The notes below the pieces were generated by a model. The model saw nothing but the letters and a program-made list of their open reading frames with translations. It did not search any database and had not been told where the DNA came from. From Pedomonas mirosovicensis (GTDB lineage Bacteria; Pseudomonadota; Alphaproteobacteria; Sphingomonadales; Sphingomonadaceae), in the NCBI RefSeq assembly GCF_022569295.1, contig NZ_JAKFIA010000002.1, forward strand, positions 1-64,000: a stretch of 64,000 bases of DNA. The letters run 5' to 3'. Each line of letters starts with the position of its first letter. The first letter of the stretch is position 1. Shown piece by piece: positions 1 through 9,644 of the stretch. The position numbers and the translations under genes were made by a program.

Positions 1-627
1 CTGGTCTCCCAGCGGTCACTGATGAGGGCGCTGGACGTTCGGATTAATCTTGTCCGCCTGCTCGTGATAAACGCCGCGCACGGCGCCGGTGACGGCGAAT
101 CCATCAAAATCAAACGGACGACGGGTGAACACGTCGATCTGGCCCGCGATGCCGCTTTCAATCTGCTCGGCGTTGCGGGTCTTGAAGACATCGATCTGGC
201 GAACGAGGTTCGCCGGAATATCGGCCAGCGCAAAATTCTGGCCCGATGCGGTGAAGATGTTGCGGCCGTCCCAGGTGGTGGTGACGTCATCCAGACCGCG
301 GATGAACACGCGGCCCACCTGACCGCTGGCGCGGTCGGTCACCTGAACGCCGGTGATACGCTGCAGCGCCTCGACCACGTTGTTGTCCGGCAGCTTGCCC
401 ACGTCTTCCGCGATGATCGATCTGACGATCTGCGTGGAGTTCTTCTTGACCTCAAGGCCGCCCACCAGAGACGCGCGAACGCCGGTGACGACGATGGCGT
501 CCATCTCCACGGCGGAGCCGTCGGTCTGCGCCGTCGCTGCGGCATCTTGAGCCATAGCGGATTGAACACCCATGCCCATCATCAGGACGGATGCCGACAG
601 ATACAGTTTGCCCTTCATGAGCCTCAT
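1..627 (-). CDS. TonB-dependent receptor, 5' part, frameshifted near its window edge
   Basis: Outer-membrane TonB-dependent receptor of the large Xanthomonas/Caulobacter carbohydrate type; only about the first 200 residues are inside the window. The start is the ATG at 627, preceded by GGGGAGG. A signal peptide ends at SAMAQ, then comes a plug domain with the box IVVTGVRASL, the segment LPDNNVVEALQRITGVQV and VFIRGLDD. The frame meets a stop at 16-18, but in the next frame the sequence continues as ALISDRWET, a conserved continuation in this receptor type. Removing one base from the GG pair at 33-34 restores it. The gene diverges from the semialdehyde dehydrogenase gene across a region with two copies of the arabinose-cluster operator motif, so it probably imports arabinan oligosaccharides (inference). 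Confidence 0.85.
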
Positions 628-684
628 TACAAACCTCCCCAAAACAAAGGTGTGCCTATCTCCGATGACGCTTCACCGGGTGGC

Positions 685-770
685 ATTAACTCAGACAATA
701 TGCTTGTATTGAGGAAACGGGCAAGCTATTTTCGCATTAACTCATACAATTTGATGAAACCGTATACAAT
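685..770. promoter_or_regulatory. Divergent operator region, two copies of motif A
   Basis: ATTAACTCAGACAAT lies at 685-699 and ATTAACTCATACAAT at 736-750; a half-like GTATACAAT follows at 762-770. The same word recurs before other arabinan genes (11564, 16231, 19644 inverted, 22593 inverted, and a variant at 34900). The site sits between the divergent TonB receptor and the arabinose pathway operon. The half ATTGTC/GACAAT resembles operators of FCD-type GntR regulators, but no such regulator gene is in the window, so the cognate protein is unknown. Confidence 0.65.
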
Positions 771-842
771 TTGGTGGCGACCTCGCCGCGCGGCTTTGGT
801 ATTCAGGCCGAGCATCGCATCACACCAATCGGAGAGAGTATC

Positions 843-2417
843 ATGGTACTGACAGGCGAATTCTTCATCGCAGGGAAAGCACGCAGCTCGAAGGAGACCT
901 TCCGGGCGATCGACCCCGCGACCGGCGAATCTCTCCCCACGGATTTCAGCATCTCCAGCCTCGATGACGTGACAGAGGCTTGCCAGGCGGCCGAATCCGC
1001 CTTTGTGGAGATGCGCGGCATCAGCCACGAGCGCCGCGCCGCGCTGCTCGAAGCCATTGCCGACGCCATCATGGAAATCGGCGACGAATTGCTGGAGCGC
1101 GCGAACAAGGAAACCGGCCTGCCGCTGGCGCGTCTGACCGGCGAGCGTGGCCGCACGGTTGGCCAGCTGCGGCTGTTTGCCGCTGAAGTGCGCTCGAACG
1201 GCTGGCTGCGCGTTCGCATCGACCCGGCCATGCCGGAGCGCACCCCGATGCCGCGGTCTGACCTGCGGATGCAGATGGTGCCGCTGGGCCCGGTCGCCGT
1301 GTTTGGCGCCAGCAATTTCCCGCTCGCCTTCTCCGTCGCGGGCGGTGACACCGCCTCGGCGCTCGCCGCCGGCTGCCCGGTTGTCGTGAAGGGCCACCCG
1401 GCCCACCCTGGCACCTCGGAATTGGTAGCCAAGGCCATCACCAAGGCGGTTGCCGCTACGGGCTTCCCGGCAGGCACCTTCTCGCTGGTGAGCGGCACCA
1501 GCTACGAACTGGGCACCGCGCTCGTCGCCAACCCGGCGATCAAGGCCGTGGGCTTCACCGGTTCGCGCGGCGGCGGCCTCGCCCTGATGAAGGTGGCGAG
1601 CGAGCGCGAAGTGCCGATTCCGGTCTATGCGGAAATGAGCAGCATCAACCCGATCCTGCTGTTCCCGGCGGCGCTCACCGCGCGGGCCGAGGATCTGGGC
1701 CGCGCGTTCGTTGCCTCGCTCACCATGGGCGCCGGCCAGTTCTGCACCAACCCCGGCCTCGTACTGGCCGTCGATGGCCCGGATCTGGAGCGCTTCATCG
1801 CCACCGCCGCCGAGACGCTGAGCGCCGCGCCGGCCGCGACCATGCTGACGCCGGGCATCTGCCAGGCTTACTCCAAGGGCGTCGAGCAGCTGGCCGCCAA
1901 CGGCAAGCTGAAGCTGGTCACCCGTGGCCAGACCGGCGGCGTGAACTCCTGCCAGGCAGCCCTGTTCACGATCTCGGCGGAGGACTTCATGCAGGATGAA
2001 AGTGCCGCCCAGGAAGTGTTCGGCGCGTCCTCCGTGGTGGTGCGCTGCAAGGACAACCAGCAGCTCATCCGGGTGCTCCGCCACATGGAAGGCCAGCTGA
2101 CCGCCAGCCTGCACTTCATCGAGGCCGATCACGCCGCTGTGGCCGAAGTCGTGCCGGTGCTGGAGCGCCTGGCAGGCCGTCTGGTCGCCAACGGTTGGCC
2201 GACGGGCGTCGAGGTTTGCCACGCGATGGTGCATGGCGGCCCGTTCCCGTCCACCTCGGATGGCCGCAGCACCTCGGTCGGCACGCTTGCCATCGAGCGC
2301 TTCCTGCGCCCGGTCTGCTATCAGGATTTCCCGAACGGTCTGCTGCCGGAGGTTCTCCGCAACGGCAATCAGAAGGGCATCCCGCACCGTCTGGACGGCG
2401 TCTACAAGGCCGACTGA
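843..2417 (+). CDS. 2-oxoglutarate semialdehyde dehydrogenase
   Basis: Cytoplasmic aldehyde dehydrogenase of 524 residues, of the ketoglutarate semialdehyde dehydrogenase type (EC 1.2.1.26). It oxidises 2,5-dioxopentanoate to 2-oxoglutarate, the last step of the oxidative L-arabinose and D-xylose routes. The catalytic cysteine is visible at about residue 301 in GAGQFCTNPG, the general-base glutamate at about 264 in VYAEMSS, and the cofactor-binding stretch in GFTGSRGGG. The ATG at 843 is chosen over an in-frame upstream start at 771 because GGAGAG lies just before it and conserved sequence starts there. It is the first gene of an operon with the deoxyarabinonate dehydratase and arabinose dehydrogenase genes. 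The xylose operon at 56.8 kb has no copy of its own, so this enzyme may serve both sugars (inference). Confidence 0.9.
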   Translation: MVLTGEFFIAGKARSSKETFRAIDPATGESLPTDFSISSLDDVTEACQAAESAFVEMRGISHERRAALLEAIADAIMEIGDELLERANKETGLPLARLTGERGRTVGQLRLFAAEVRSNGWLRVRIDPAMPERTPMPRSDLRMQMVPLGPVAVFGASNFPLAFSVAGGDTASALAAGCPVVVKGHPAHPGTSELVAKAITKAVAATGFPAGTFSLVSGTSYELGTALVANPAIKAVGFTGSRGGGLALMKVASEREVPIPVYAEMSSINPILLFPAALTARAEDLGRAFVASLTMGAGQFCTNPGLVLAVDGPDLERFIATAAETLSAAPAATMLTPGICQAYSKGVEQLAANGKLKLVTRGQTGGVNSCQAALFTISAEDFMQDESAAQEVFGASSVVVRCKDNQQLIRVLRHMEGQLTASLHFIEADHAAVAEVVPVLERLAGRLVANGWPTGVEVCHAMVHGGPFPSTSDGRSTSVGTLAIERFLRPVCYQDFPNGLLPEVLRNGNQKGIPHRLDGVYKAD

Positions 2418-2471
2418 TCCAGCGCATACCAACAACCCATGAGAAGAAGTTAGAGTAAGGGGAGAAGAACC

Positions 2472-3456
2472 GTGAAGCTGGTTCAGTTACGGGCCCAGGA
2501 CGGCACGCGGATCGTTGCCGCAGTGGACAATGACGGCGTTGCGCGCCGTATCGACGGCGCCACCAGCACCTATGCGCTGGCGCTGGAGGCGATCAATGCG
2601 GGGCATAAGCTGGCCGATGTCGTGGCCGCCCGCCTGACCAGCGACGTGGTGGATCTTCAAGCAGCAGCCGCCGAAGGGCGGCTGCTGCCCCCGATCGATC
2701 ATGCAGACCCTGCCCACGTGCACCTGACCGGCACCGGCCTCACCCACCTGGGTTCGGCCGAGGGCCGCGATAAGATGCACAAGGCCGCCGCCGGCGAGAA
2801 GATGACCGATTCCATGCGGATGTTCCTCCTCGGCGTCGAGGGCGGCAAGCCGGAGGGTGGCAAGCCGGGCGTGCAGCCGGAATGGTTCTACAAGGGCAAC
2901 GGCACCTGCATGGTGGCCTCGGGCGAGGATCTGGTCTCCCGCACTTCGCGCTCGACGGCAGCGAGGAGCCGGAGATCGCCGGCATCTACATCATTGACCA
3001 GGACGGCAATCCGCGCCGCCTGGGCTTTGCGCTCGCCAACGAATTCTCCGACCACGTGACCGAGCGCGGCAACTACCTGTGGCTTGCCCACTCAAGCTGC
3101 GCCCGGCCTCCGTCGGCGCGGAGCTGCTGGTCGGCAGCCTGCCGGAGGACGTGCGCGGCACCAGCCGCATCGTCCGCAACGGCGAGGTGATCTGGGAAAA
3201 GCCGTTCCTCTCCGGTGAGGCGAACATGTCCCACACCATTGCCAACCTGGAGCACCACCACTTCAAGTATCAGCTGTTCCGCCAGCCGGGCGACGTGCAC
3301 ATCCACTTCTTCGGCACCGCCACCCTCTCCTTCTCGGACGGCCTCACCACCCAGGAAGGCGACGTTTTCGAGGTGTCCGCCGCGCCGTTCAGCCTGCCGC
3401 TGCGGAATCGCCTCCGCATCGCCGAGGCTGAAACCGTCGCCGTGAAGGAGCTGTAA
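2472..3456 (+). CDS. 2-keto-3-deoxy-L-arabinonate dehydratase, AraD1/GguC family, two frameshifts
   Basis: Fumarylacetoacetase-fold protein of the AraD1/GguC family, which converts 2-keto-3-deoxy-L-arabinonate to 2,5-dioxopentanoate. The coding sequence is spread over three frames: MKLVQLRAQDG to GEDLVS, then PHFALDGSEEPEIAGIYI to WLAHS, then KLRPASVGAELL to the stop. One missing C at 2938-2940 (CCC for CCCC) and one at 3092-3093 (TCAAG for TCCAAG) explain it; adding both gives a continuous 328-residue protein, the usual family length. The start has GGGGAG upstream at 2459-2464. The gene lies between the dehydrogenase genes of the same route, and a dead copy would block the pathway, which argues for sequence error rather than decay. 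No second copy was seen in the window. Confidence 0.85.
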
Positions 3457-3458
3457 GC

Positions 3459-4391
3459 ATGGCGCCGATCAAAATCGCGCTGGTCGGCATCGGCAAGATT
3501 GCCCGCGACCAGCACATTCCGGCGCTCGCGGCCAGCCAGGATTATGAACTGGTTGCCGCCGTCACCCGCCACACCGGGCCGGAAGGCATTCCCTCCTTCC
3601 GCACCATCGAGGAAATGCTGGCGGCAAAGATCGAGGTCGATGCCGTCTCCCTGTGCACGCCGCCAGTCGGCCGCTATGCGCTGGCGCGCACGGCGATTGC
3701 CGCCGGCCTGCATGTGATGCTGGAAAAGCCGCCCGCCGCCAGCGTGACCGAGGTGGAAGATCTGGCCGACGCGGCGCGCCGGCGCGGCGTCAGCCTCTAC
3801 ACCACCTGGCACACCCGCGCTGCCCCAGCGATTGAACCGGCGCGCAACTGGGTGGCCGACCGCAACCTGCGCGATGTCGTCATCACCTGGCGCGAGGACG
3901 TGAAGAAATGGCACCCCGGCCAGGCGTGGATCTGGGAGCCGGGCGGCCTTGGCGTGTTCGATCCGGGCATCAACGCCCTGTCGGCCATCACCCGCATCAT
4001 GCCGAACCACCTGCATCTGACCGATGCGGAGCTGTTCTTCCCGTCCAACCGCGCTGCGCCGATCGCCGCGCACCTGACCATGAGCGATGCGAACGGCACG
4101 CCGGTGCGCGCCGAATTCGACTGGCGCGAGCAGGGTTCGGAGCGCTGGGACATCGACATCGTGACCGACTGCGGCCGCCTCGCCCTCTCCAAGGGCGGCG
4201 CGCGCCTTGCCATCGGCGGGGACGTGCAGGTCGATGGCGGCGCGATCGATGCTGAATATCCGGGCCTCTATGCCCGATCTGCCGAACTGGTTCGCAATGG
4301 GGAGAGCGAGGTTGACCTTGCCCCGTTCCGGCTGGTGGCCGACGCCTTCATGCTGGGCCGCCGCACCATCGTCGAACCGTTTGTTGAATAA
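3459..4391 (+). CDS. L-arabinose 1-dehydrogenase, Gfo/Idh/MocA family
   Basis: Cytoplasmic NAD(P)-dependent sugar dehydrogenase of 310 residues. The N-terminus carries a Rossmann fold with GIGKIARDQHIPAL, and the EKPPA box of the Gfo/Idh/MocA family is near residue 90. The sequence resembles the Azospirillum L-arabinose/D-galactose 1-dehydrogenase, which oxidises L-arabinose to its lactone. The ATG follows the stop of the preceding gene by two bases, indicating translational coupling. Together with the semialdehyde dehydrogenase, the deoxyarabinonate dehydratase, and the lactonase and dehydratase genes at 8.7-11.4 kb it completes the route. D-galactose could also be a substrate, as known for the family. 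Confidence 0.85.
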   Translation: MAPIKIALVGIGKIARDQHIPALAASQDYELVAAVTRHTGPEGIPSFRTIEEMLAAKIEVDAVSLCTPPVGRYALARTAIAAGLHVMLEKPPAASVTEVEDLADAARRRGVSLYTTWHTRAAPAIEPARNWVADRNLRDVVITWREDVKKWHPGQAWIWEPGGLGVFDPGINALSAITRIMPNHLHLTDAELFFPSNRAAPIAAHLTMSDANGTPVRAEFDWREQGSERWDIDIVTDCGRLALSKGGARLAIGGDVQVDGGAIDAEYPGLYARSAELVRNGESEVDLAPFRLVADAFMLGRRTIVEPFVE

Positions 4392-4425
4392 AGAAACTAC
4401 GCTGCAATAAAGGGGAGAATAACGC

Positions 4426-6007
4426 GTGGGCATTGCCTTGAAGTTGAAATCCGTCGCGGGCGCTGCCGTGACGGCGCTGGGCGTGCTGGCCCTCACCAGC
4501 CCGCAATCGGCCATGGCGAAGAGCGATCCGGTGCCGGTCTCCCGTTTCGGTGGACCCGGCCAAGACTGGCCCTGTCATCAACCGCGATATCTATGGCCAG
4601 TTCGCCGAACACCTGGGCCGCGGCATCTATGAAGGCATCTGGGTTGGGGAAAACTCTTCCATTCCCAACACCAAGGGCTATCGCAACGACGTGCTCGAGG
4701 CGCTGCGGAAGATCCGCGTGCCGGTCATCCGCTGGCCGGGCGGCTGCTTCGCCGACGAGTACAACTGGCGCGACGGTATCGGCCCGCGCGACAAGCGCCC
4801 GGTGCGCGTCAACACCCACTGGGGTGGCGTGACCGAGAACAACGAATTCGGCACCCACGAATTCCTCGACTTCACCGAACTGGTGGGCGCGGAAGCCTAT
4901 GTGGCCGGCAACATGGGCAGCGGCACCCCGCGCGAAATGGCTGAATGGGTGGAGTACATGACCTCCGACAGCCAGTCGTCGCTGGCCAACGAGCGCCGCG
5001 CCAACGGCCGCGACAAGCCGTGGAAGGTGAAGTACTTCGGCATCGGCAACGAGAGCTGGGGCTGCGGCGGCAACATGCGTCCGGAATATTCGGCCGACCT
5101 GCACCGCCGTTACCAGACCTTCGTGAAGGCGCCGCGCGAAAATCCGGTCATCAAGGTGGCCACCGGCGCGAACGTCGATGACTACAACTTCACCAAGGTG
5201 CTGATGGAACGCGCCGCCCATCAGATGGACGCCATCAGCCTTCACTACTACACTTTCACCCACAGCTGGGAAGACAAGGGTCCGGCCACCGGCTTCAATG
5301 AAGACGGCTGGGCCACCACCCTGCAGAACGCCCTGCGGATGGACGAGCTGCTGACCAAGCACTCCGCCATCATGGACCAGTACGACCCGCAGAAGCGCGT
5401 CGGCCTGTTCGTGGACGAGTGGGGCACCTGGTTCAACCAGGAGCCGGGCTCGACGCCGGGCTTCCTCTACCAGCAGAACAGCCTGCGCGACGCGGAAGTA
5501 GCGGCACTGACGCTGAACATCTTCCACCGTCACACCGACCGCGTGCGGATGGCCAACATCGCGCAGATGATCAACGTCCTTCAGGCGATGATCCTGACCG
5601 ACAAGGAAAAGATGATCCTGACGCCGACCTACCACGTGTTCGACCTGTACGTGCCGTTCCAGGGCGCGACCCCGGTCAACGCGTCGGTTGAAGCGCCGGC
5701 GTACAAGAAGGGCGACGTTACCCTGCCGCGCGTCGACGTGTCCGCTGCCCGCGATACCTCGGGCAAGCTGCACATCGCGCTGGTCAACCTGGACCCGACC
5801 CGTCCGGCACGTGTCACCACCGACATCGCCGGCGTGAAGGTGAAGGGCGCCAAGGGCCGCGTGCTGACCGCCGACAAGATCGACGCCCACAACACCTTCG
5901 ACAACCCGAACGTCGTCAAGCCGGTGGCGTTCAGCGGCCGCGTCGAAGGCTGCAAGCTGGTGTTCGACCTGCCGGCCAAGTCGGTCGCCGTCGTCGCCGT
6001 CGACTAA
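4426..6007 (+). CDS. Secreted alpha-L-arabinofuranosidase GH51, one frameshift
   Basis: Exported arabinofuranosidase that removes terminal L-arabinofuranose from arabinan. The signal peptide [12 protein letters not shown]...SAMA starts at GTG 4426 behind GGGGAG, while the enzyme body starts in another frame at 4550 with [16 protein letters not shown]. Removing one C from the CCC at 4541-4543 joins them as [13 protein letters not shown] and gives 526 residues. Catalytic residues of the family are visible: acid/base Glu in GIGNESWG (about 209) and nucleophile Glu in LFVDEWGTW (about 331). It follows the arabinose dehydrogenase gene by 34 bases and is probably co-transcribed. Most characterised GH51 enzymes are cytoplasmic, so the signal peptide is worth noting. 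Confidence 0.9.
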
Positions 6008-6022
6008 GGGAAATACCGACCT

Positions 6023-6108
6023 TGCGGGAGGAATGTACAGTTCCTCCCGCATCTCCCTTTCGTTTTATCGGGCCGCACCTGCTCCATCGGATGCGTCCCC
6101 ATAAAACG
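6023..6108. repeat. Dispersed intergenic element, copy F (short, one hairpin)
   Basis: An outward hairpin of 11 bp (6023-6033 with 6041-6051) is followed by CGTTTTATCGGGCCGCACC and closes with GGATGCGTCCCCATAAAACG. The ends are inverted repeats of each other. This copy lacks the second outer hairpin and most of the interior. Five longer relatives lie at 8.5, 29.4, 45.8, 52.6 and 61.3 kb. It sits between the co-directional GH51 and GH127 genes and may act as a terminator. Confidence 0.7.
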
Positions 6109-6137
6109 ACCAGAACCATCAAAGGGGGAACTCGCAC

Positions 6138-8472
6138 ATGCTCTCGCGCCGCACCTTTCTGCTCTCGGCCAGTGCGGTGGCGCTGGCGGGCCCCGCCCTT
6201 GCGGAAGCCCTCGGAAAGTCAGCGCGGGAGCGTGTGCGCCCCTCCCCTCGAGGCCGTGCGCCTAAAACCCTCCATCCAGAAAAACGCGCTCGAGGCGAAC
6301 CGCCGTTATTTGCTGGAGCTGCAGCCGGACCGGCTGCTTCACAATTTCCACAAGAGCGCCGGGCTGCCCCCCAAGGGCGAGGTCTATGGCGGCTGGGAAG
6401 CCCGCGGCATCGCCGGGCACACGCTCGGCCACTACCTCTCCGCCTGCTCGTTGATGTTCGCGCAGACGGGCGACAAGGAGGTTCAGGCCCGCATCCAGTA
6501 CATGGTTGCCGAACTTGCCCGCTGTCAGGCGGCCCACGGCGATGGTTATGTCGGCGGCACCACGGTCGAGCGCGATGGCAAGGTGCTCGATGGCAAGATC
6601 GTGTTCGAGGAAATCCGGCGCGGGGATATCCGCACCGGCGGGTTCGACATCAACGGCGGCTGGGTGCCGCTCTACACTTGGCACAAGGTTCACGCCGGTC
6701 TCATCGATGCCTACCGGCTGGGCAAGGAGCCGCGCGCGCTCGACGTGATGCTCGGCATGGCCGATTATCTGGCAACCATTCTGGAGCAGCTTTCCGACGC
6801 GCAGATGCAAAAGCTGCTGGCTGCCGAATATGGCGGCCTCAACGACAGCTACGCCGAAACCTATGCGCTGACCGGCAACCCGCGCTATCTAAAACTGGCG
6901 GAGCGCATCCGCGACCGCAAGGTGCTGGACCCGATCACGGCAGGAAAGAATATCCTCCCCGGCCTACACGCCAACACGCAGATCCCCAAGATCATCGGCC
7001 TGGCGCGGCTTTACGAGCTGACTGGCGAGCCCGGCCACGCGCAGGCGGCGCGCTTCTTCCACAAGACCGTGCTCGACCACCATTCTTACGTGATCGGCGG
7101 CAATTCCGAGCGCGAGCATTTCGGCCCGCCGGATGTGCTGTCCCCTTACATCACCGACCGCACCTGCGAGGCCTGCAACAGCTACAACATGCTGAAGCTG
7201 ACCCGGCACCTCTACGCGTGGGAGCCGGAGGCCCATTACTTCGACTATTTCGAGCGGGTGCACCTCAACCACATCATGGCGCACCAGCACCCAGAGACCG
7301 GCATGTTCGTCTATTTCATGCCGCTGACCTCGGGCGCGCGCCGCACCTACTCAACGCCGGATGACAGCTTCTGGTGCTGCGTCGGATCCGGTATCGAAAG
7401 CCATTCCAAGCACGGCGACTCCATCTACTGGGAAAACGGCAGGACGCTCTACGTAAACCTGTTCACCCCCTCGACGCTCGACTGGGCGGAGAAGGGCATG
7501 GCGTTCGAGCTGGACACCCAATATCCCTTCAGCGAGACGGTGACGCTGCGGGTCACCCGCACCTCCGGCCTGCCGCTGGACATCGCGCTGCGCCTGCCCG
7601 GCTGGTGCGAAAACCCGGCAGTGTTCCTGAACGGCAAGCCCGCTGCATTCGAGCGCCAGCGCGGCTATGCCATTCTCAAACGCCAATGGCGGGTGGGCGA
7701 TCGCATCGAACTTGCCTTGCCGATGCCGCTGCGGACCGAGGCGACGCCGGACAATCCGCGCCTGCTCGCCTTCCTCCACGGCCCGCTGGTGCTCGCCGCC
7801 GATCTCGGCCCGGCAGACAAGCATTTCGAGCAGCAGACCCCGGCGCTGGTCTCGCCCGACCCGCTCAAGGCGCTGAAGCCAGTGGATGCGGCGCAGCATG
7901 TGTTCCGCATGGAAGGCGCGGTGCCGCAGGCGCTGACGCTGCGCCCCTTCTTCAACCAGTACGACAACCGCACGGCGGTCTACTTCCCCATCTTCAGCCA
8001 GGCCGAATGGGCGGGCGAGCGCGAAGCGTTCCTTGCCGCGCAAAGGGAAAAGGCGGCGCTGGAGAAGCGCACGGTCGATGTGGTCTTCCTCGGCGAAATG
8101 CAGCCCGAACGCGATCATAATTTCCGCTCCAACCACAGCGATCTGCTCTCCTGGCAGGGCCGCAGCGGCCGTCAGGCATGGTGGGGCGAGGGCAATTACA
8201 TCGAGGTGGACATGGCCGTCCGCCCCGGCCCCATGGTGCTGCGCGCCCTCTACTGGGGCGAGGAAGTGAACAAGAACTTCGATATCCTCATCGATGGCAA
8301 ACGCCTCGTGAACGAGCGCCGTCAGGCCGAGCCGGTAAAGAAGTTCGTCTCCGTGGACTATGCCCTTCCCGAGGCGCTGATCCGCGGCAAATCCACCATC
8401 GCCGTGCGCTTCGAAACCCGCGGCAGCGACGCGCCGGTTTATGAGCTGCGAACGCTGACGGCTGGCAAGTGA
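6138..8472 (+). CDS. Beta-L-arabinofuranosidase GH127, one frameshift in the leader region
   Basis: Exported GH127 enzyme that releases beta-linked L-arabinofuranose. The leader MLSRRTFLLSASAVALAG, a Tat-like signal, starts at ATG 6138 behind AAGGGGG. The catalytic part lies in the next frame, beginning LEAVRLKPSIQKNALEAN. One extra base between about 6205 and 6247, most simply in the CCCC at 6239-6242, explains the break; the repaired protein has 777 residues. Zinc and catalytic residues of the family are present: CEACNS (Glu about 344, Cys about 346) and FWCCVGSG (Cys about 413 and 414, the first being the nucleophile position in HypBA1). It is separated from GH51 by a dispersed element, so it may have its own promoter. 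Confidence 0.88.
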
Positions 8473-8502
8473 ATGTTTGTGTAAGGGGGCATGGAAATGA
8501 AA

Positions 8503-8680
8503 GGGGGACTTGTCCCCCATTCGTTTTATCGGGCCGTACCCGGTCGTACTGGCGCTACCTGCTGGATGCAGGGCGCGGCCCTATAATTCTCATTCTATTA
8601 TTGGGGCGTATGTCAGGCGGCGCTGGAAGCGCCCCCGCAAAACGAATGGGAGGTGCAGGAGGGACCGAGTCCCTCCTGCA
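8503..8680. repeat. Dispersed intergenic element, copy A
   Basis: The outer hairpins are 8503-8509/8512-8518 and 8654-8665/8669-8680 (12 bp perfect stem, loop CGA). Inside them are terminal inverted repeats CCCATTCGTTTT (8516-8527) and AAAACGAATGGG (8639-8650). The interior, including ACTGGCG, TACCTGCTGGA and ATTCTCATT, matches copy E at 61.3 kb in reverse orientation over about 100 bp. The two copies are therefore homologous and not just similar terminators. It lies in a convergent junction between GH127 and the arabinolactonase gene. Confidence 0.8.
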
Positions 8681-8697
8681 AAACGAAAAACACAGAC

Positions 8698-8730
8698 AAA
8701 AAAGGCGGCGGGTTGAGACAACCCACCGCC
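8698..8730 (-). terminator. Rho-independent terminator of the arabinolactonase gene
   Basis: A 12-bp stem with one mismatch (8704-8715 with 8719-8730, loop AGA) is followed on the minus strand by six T residues. It lies 25 bases after the minus-strand stop codon. Confidence 0.85.
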
Positions 8731-8754
8731 CGTTCAAACTTCAGGACGCAAACC

Positions 8755-9615
8755 TTATCCGCCGAAGCGCCCGCAGGGCAGGCCCCGCACGCCGGGATTC
8801 ACCTCGAAGAGGCTGCCCGCGAGGGGCTCGTCGTCCTTGCCGACGGCGGCGGAGGTGACGAACATGCGCTCAAAGTTTTCGCCTGCGAACACCACGTTGG
8901 TGATCTGCGATGCCGGCAGGTGGATGGAGCGTTCCAGCGTGCCGTCGGCCGAGAAGCGGCTGACGCGGCCGCCGCCCCAGTGGGCGACCCAGAGGCCGCC
9001 TTCGCTGTCGACGGTCATGCCGTCCGGGTAGCCCCAGTCTTCCTGGAATTCGATGAAGACGCTGCGCTCGTCAAGGCTTCCGTCGTCGTGGAGAGCAAAG
9101 CGGTAGATGCGGCGCAGTTCGGTATCGGTGTGGTAGAGCCACGTTTGGTCGGGCGACAGGGCCGGGCCATTGGCGACGGTGTAGCCATCGTCCATCTTAT
9201 GGACGGAGAAGTCCGGGTCGAGGCGGTGGAAGGCCCCGGTCGGACGGTCCGCGTCCACGTGCATGGAGCCCGCCCAGATGCGGCCATGCCTGTCGGCCTT
9301 GGCGTCGTTCATCCGGTTGCCCGGCAGGTGCGGGTGCGGATTATGGATAGGCCGGATGGCAAGCGGCTCAAGCTCCAGCTCGACGAAACCGCTCTGGAAC
9401 CCGGCGATGAAGCCGGGCTTGTTTTCCCGCTCGATCACCCAGCCCACCATCTCGGGCACGCTCCAGCTGGCGATGGCGCCGGTCCCGAAGGAGAGCCGGT
9501 GCACCGCCTTGCCGATGATGTCCGTCCAGTAGACCGCGTTGTCCCGCGGGGACCAGTAGAGGCCTTCGCCCAACTGGTCCCGCACGTCGCGTTCGATGAT
9601 GCGATAATCAGCCAT
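8755..9615 (-). CDS. L-arabinolactonase, SMP-30/gluconolactonase family
   Basis: Cytoplasmic six-bladed beta-propeller lactonase of 286 residues, expected to hydrolyse L-arabino-1,4-lactone to L-arabinonate. Family metal ligands are visible: Glu in QLGEGLYW near the N-terminus, Asn in NGPALSPD and PGNRMNDAKAD, and Asp in YPDGMTVDSEGGLW. The ATG at 9615 is preferred over the TTG one codon upstream; AAGGGGAG lies upstream. It is downstream of and co-directional with the arabinonate dehydratase gene, 29 bases away, so the two probably form one transcript. A second, different SMP-30 lactonase in the window (58847) belongs to the xylose operon. Confidence 0.85.
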   Translation of the reverse strand: MADYRIIERDVRDQLGEGLYWSPRDNAVYWTDIIGKAVHRLSFGTGAIASWSVPEMVGWVIERENKPGFIAGFQSGFVELELEPLAIRPIHNPHPHLPGNRMNDAKADRHGRIWAGSMHVDADRPTGAFHRLDPDFSVHKMDDGYTVANGPALSPDQTWLYHTDTELRRIYRFALHDDGSLDERSVFIEFQEDWGYPDGMTVDSEGGLWVAHWGGGRVSRFSADGTLERSIHLPASQITNVVFAGENFERMFVTSAAVGKDDEPLAGSLFEVNPGVRGLPCGRFGG

Positions 9616-9644
9616 CAAGCCCGCTCCCCTTCAGGCCGCGCCTT

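Noticed and set aside
726-2435. Minus-strand frame of 569 codons opposite the semialdehyde dehydrogenase
   Set aside because: The composition is His/Arg/Gly-rich as in shadow frames and it has no recognisable domain.
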